This document shows, in pieces, positions 61,829-64,000 of a stretch of DNA of 64,000 bases (position 1 is its first letter; each line of letters begins with the position of its first letter). This DNA is from Prevotella sp. P6B1. Lineage in GTDB: Bacteria; Bacteroidota; Bacteroidia; Bacteroidales; Bacteroidaceae. Position numbers and translations under genes: made by a program. The DNA is taken from contig NZ_JNKF01000010.1 in NCBI RefSeq assembly GCF_000702825.1, positions 248,001-312,000 on the forward strand. The letters run 5' to 3'. The notes under the pieces were generated by a model, which was not told where the DNA came from, searched no databases, and worked only from the letters and a program-made list of their open reading frames with translations.

Positions 61829-62725
61829 ATGAAGCGATTCCTACCTCATCTTATAGCATTTGTAGTGGTGGCCATCTGGGGCGTCACGTTTGTGTGCACA
61901 AAGCTATTGTTGCTGGGCGGACTAACTGCTGCCCAGATATTCATTCTGCGATTTATCATCGCCTACTTACTATTATTAGGCTACAGCCTGTCAAAGGGTA
62001 TCCATTGGCTCAGCAACAGTTGGCGCGACGAACTCAACATGATGGCATTAGGTGTATTTGGCGGATCGCTCTACTTCCTGACCGAGAATAGCGCCATGAA
62101 CTACACCACAACCACCAATACCAGCATCATCGTGAGTCTGTGCCCGCTGTTTGCATCTGCCATTATCGGCGGTTTCTATAAAACCGAGCGCCTTAATCGC
62201 TGGCAATCTTTTGGCACCGTTATGGCAGCATTGGGTGTTATCATGGTGGTGATGAACGGTCATTTTGTGCTCCACCTCTCGCCTTTGGGCGATATGCTGG
62301 CCCTTGGTGCCTGCATGAGCTGGGCGTTCTACAGCTTGCTGATTATCCCCGTCAGCAAACGTTACACCACGGTGTTCATTACCCGCAAGGTGTTCTTTTA
62401 CGGTCTGCTGTCCATGATACCATATATCATCCTGCATCCCGACCTCAACATCCAGGTGATCATCAACAAGCCCCTGTTGTTAGGCAATCTGCTGTTCTTA
62501 GGTTGTGTAGCCTCCATGCTCTGTTACGTGGCATGGAACTGGGCACTTAAGCGTTTAGGCGCTGTGGTGGCCACCAACTACGTGTATCTTAATCCCGTTA
62601 CCACCATCGTGTTTGCCTGGATGGTTCTTAACGAGCAAATCACCACCTGGTTCATCATCGGCACCGCACTTATTCTGTACGGCATGTATCTGGTAAACAC
62701 CAAGCGCCCCAAGCTATCGGCTTAG
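61829..62725 (+). CDS. EamA/DMT family transporter
   Basis: 298 residues, ten membrane segments in two EamA repeats: FVVVAIWGVTFVCTKLLLLG at the start, LTENSAMNYTTTTNTSIIVSL in the first, ACMSWAFYSLL opening the second repeat, and ATNYVYLNPVTTIVFAWMVL near the end. Substrate unknown; only a distant relation to the EamA protein at 35874 is apparent. Its 3' end overlaps bcp by 12 bp (convergent). Confidence 0.9.
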   Translation: MKRFLPHLIAFVVVAIWGVTFVCTKLLLLGGLTAAQIFILRFIIAYLLLLGYSLSKGIHWLSNSWRDELNMMALGVFGGSLYFLTENSAMNYTTTTNTSIIVSLCPLFASAIIGGFYKTERLNRWQSFGTVMAALGVIMVVMNGHFVLHLSPLGDMLALGACMSWAFYSLLIIPVSKRYTTVFITRKVFFYGLLSMIPYIILHPDLNIQVIINKPLLLGNLLFLGCVASMLCYVAWNWALKRLGAVVATNYVYLNPVTTIVFAWMVLNEQITTWFIIGTALILYGMYLVNTKRPKLSA

Positions 62726-63166
62726 TATCTGCTCAGCGTGCTCCTTGGTTTTCACCTGCTTGCCGGCAAATATCTGCTCTATCACGCCCTCCTCGTTGAT
62801 AATAAAGGTGGTGCGTATGGTACCCTCGGTTTTCTTGCCGTACATCACCTTCTCGCCCCAGGCACCCATCGCCTGTAGCAGTTCCTTATTCACATCCGCT
62901 ATCAGCGGGAAAGGCAGTTCGTGCTTCTCCTTGAATTTTACGTGCGATGCAGCCGAGTCCTTACTCACGCCCACCACCTCGTAGCCAGCCCCTTGCAGCT
63001 CGTTGTAATGGTCGCGCAGACTGCAAGCCTCAGCCGTACAGCCGCTGGTATTATCCTTCGGATAGAAATACAGCACCAACTTTCGTCCACGATAATCACT
63101 CAAACGGATATCCCGTCCCTGTTCATCCTTGCCCAGAATCTCGGGCGCCTTGTCACCAATGTTCAT
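62714..63166 (-). CDS. bcp: Thioredoxin-dependent peroxiredoxin, Bcp/PrxQ type
   Basis: 150 residues. Reduces hydroperoxides with the peroxidatic Cys in FYPKDNTSGCTAEACSLRDH; the second Cys five residues on fits the atypical 2-Cys PrxQ group. Family features IGDKAPEILGKDEQG and FPLIADVNKELLQAMGAWG are intact. Cytoplasmic; no signal peptide. Single gene. Confidence 0.94.
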   Translation of the reverse strand: MNIGDKAPEILGKDEQGRDIRLSDYRGRKLVLYFYPKDNTSGCTAEACSLRDHYNELQGAGYEVVGVSKDSAASHVKFKEKHELPFPLIADVNKELLQAMGAWGEKVMYGKKTEGTIRTTFIINEEGVIEQIFAGKQVKTKEHAEQILSR

Positions 63167-63192
63167 AATTATAATGTTTTAGATCGTTGCTG

Positions 63193-63200
63193 CAAAGATA
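63193..63200 (-). promoter_or_regulatory. -7 box of bcp
   Basis: TATCTTTG on the minus strand, 27 bp before the ATG. No good -33 TTTG. Confidence 0.5.
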
Positions 63201-63229
63201 CACAATTTTGTTTGATTGTTGAATAAATT

Positions 63230-63261
63230 TTTGGTTCTTTAAAATAAAAAGATTATCTTTG
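63230..63261 (+). promoter_or_regulatory. Promoter of the HU-like gene
   Basis: TTTG 63230-63233, 20 bp, TATCTTTG 63254-63261. Predicted transcription start near 63268 leaves a leader of about 105 bases, most of it the 21-bp repeats. Confidence 0.75.
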
Positions 63262-63274
63262 CAGAAAATTTCAA

Positions 63275-63358
63275 TTGCAAAGTTTGGGATGTACATTGCA
63301 AAGTCTGGAATGCAAGTTGCAAAGTTTGGAATATAGATTTCAAAGTGTGAAACGAAAA
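63275..63358. repeat. Four tandem 21-bp repeats in the leader of the HU-like gene
   Basis: Units begin at 63275, 63296, 63317 and 63338. The first three share TTGCAAAGTYTGG plus a looser tail; the fourth is degenerate (TTTCAAAGTGTGA). The array lies between the promoter and the ATG at 63373 and is probably transcribed. 21 bp equals three heptamers. Confidence 0.85.
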
Positions 63359-63372
63359 AAGTAAAGAATAGT

Positions 63373-64000
63373 ATGGCAAATTACGTAATCAAGGAAATGC
63401 CCGAGGGTATGGGCAACGGCAAAAAAGGAAGAATCTTCCCCAAGATGCAGGTCTATACGGAGTTCGACTACGAAAAGGTGGTAGAACTTATTCACACCAA
63501 CTCGCCAGCTTTCAGCCAGGCGACGATTCGTGGCGTACTCGACACATTAGGAGTTGTCATGAAGAACTATCTTCCAATGGGGCACACGATGAAAATCGAC
63601 AATCTGGGCGTCTTCTCGCTCGCCCTCGAATTTGCCGATGAAAAGGCAGAAACAGGCACCCAGCAGAATGCATCGGAGCCAAAGACTAAGTATCGCCACG
63701 TGAAAGTGAAGGGTGTGAATTTCAAGGTAGACAAGAAGCTGATTAAGGCCATCAACAAGGAGAACTCCTTCGAACGCATCGCCAGCAATCCATCGCCCCG
63801 TTCTCCCTATTCCCTCGAAGAGCGCCAGCAACGCGCCCTGCAGCATATCGACAAGCACGGTTTCATCACCCTCCAGGAATACGCCAACCTCAGCCGCCTC
63901 AGCTACAGCACAGCCTCCAGAGAACTCTCCAGACTTGTTGCCGATCCCAATTCTGGCATCAAAGCCAAAGGCGCCGGCTCGCACAAAGTCTGGGTGAGAA
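63373..64000 (+). CDS. HU-like DNA-binding protein with C-terminal winged-helix region, 3' end outside window
   Basis: 209 codons are visible with no stop before the window ends. Residues about 30-130 resemble the HU/IHF-like domain of Bacteroidota (FSQATIRGVLDTLGVVMKNY, then GHTMKIDNLGVFSLALEFAD, and RHVKVKGVNFKVDKKL in the arm region). A second part (SLEERQQRALQHIDKHG, then LQEYANLSRLSYSTASRELS) looks like a winged helix. It is likely a nucleoid-associated protein or regulator. The leader carries a 21-bp tandem array. Confidence 0.85.
   Translation, partial: MANYVIKEMPEGMGNGKKGRIFPKMQVYTEFDYEKVVELIHTNSPAFSQATIRGVLDTLGVVMKNYLPMGHTMKIDNLGVFSLALEFADEKAETGTQQNASEPKTKYRHVKVKGVNFKVDKKLIKAINKENSFERIASNPSPRSPYSLEERQQRALQHIDKHGFITLQEYANLSRLSYSTASRELSRLVADPNSGIKAKGAGSHKVWVR

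Noticed and set aside
63275..63358. CRISPR array
   Set aside because: Units are adjacent without unique spacers, only 21 bp long, and no cas genes are present. The same applies to the 22-bp array at 10397.

Overview
The window is ordinary chromosome of a Bacteroidota bacterium, most likely Prevotellaceae (Prevotella, Segatella or Xylanibacter type). The reasons are the TTTG / TAnnTTTG promoters in front of many genes, the near absence of Shine-Dalgarno motifs, Bacteroidota-only families (GLPGLI protein, CarboxypepD_reg-like domains, DUF2851, DUF4369-type thioredoxins, an enlarged signal peptidase I, long parE and argS), and many SpII lipoproteins. I see no phage, insertion sequence, CRISPR array, rRNA or replication origin. 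Coding density is very high, and no gene-free stretch reaches 300 bases.

Layout: 1-2703 (minus) WbqC-like (cut by the window edge), lepB, dapB. 2852-7849 (plus) is a compact coenzyme A operon, panB-panC-panD-coaBC-coaX, ending in a BASS-type transporter whose start overlaps coaX. 7851-13013 (minus) is blaI-type repressor, M56 peptidase, GLPGLI protein and TonB-dependent-receptor-like barrel, with two palindromic operators on the repressor promoter and a 4 x 22-bp tandem array before the receptor. 13174-25634 holds a CAT-like acetyltransferase, a TPR protein with a TlpA-type thioredoxin, a DUF2520 dehydrogenase, dprA, DUF2851, dusB, a CE2-like esterase, lemA-ruvB-coaD-ybeY, an FMN-binding protein and a Cof phosphatase. 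25641-30308 (minus) is GNAT-like, parE, S41 protease. 30380-35275 (minus) is a likely metal-uptake unit (His/Cys-rich small membrane protein plus ZnuD-like receptor) with an isomerase-fold protein and a THUMP-like methyltransferase.

35366-41000 holds a DUF3237 protein, an EamA transporter, a lipoprotein/radical SAM-SPASM pair at 36946-38507, and an opposing overlapped operon fur, HAD, thioesterase, murQ, small lipoprotein. 41049-45424 (minus) is tRNA-Leu(UAA), TPR/OmpA lipoprotein, Cys-less thioredoxin-fold lipoprotein, yifB, apparently from the tRNA promoter. 45459-50590 (minus) is prmC-recX-comF, then pyrE-SRPBCC-argH-Rieske-like. 50645 onward: ribD, a lipoprotein, a TerB/FHA/ABCG fusion, RNase HI, argS, AGCS symporter, DUF3089 esterase, SLC13 transporter, EamA, bcp, and the start of an HU-like DNA-binding protein.

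The most unusual features are small. Short tandem repeats with periods 7, 20, 21 and 22 bp sit in gene leaders: 10397-10484, 14928-14962 (inside a signal-peptide coding sequence), 45413-45452, 47338-47372, 47813-47847, 50614-50634 and 63275-63358. The two best candidates for a poorly described protein system are the blaI/M56/GLPGLI/receptor operon and the radical SAM/SPASM enzyme with its lipoprotein partners. Annotated starts were often placed downstream of the longest reading frame, where promoter, family N-terminus or operon spacing supports it.
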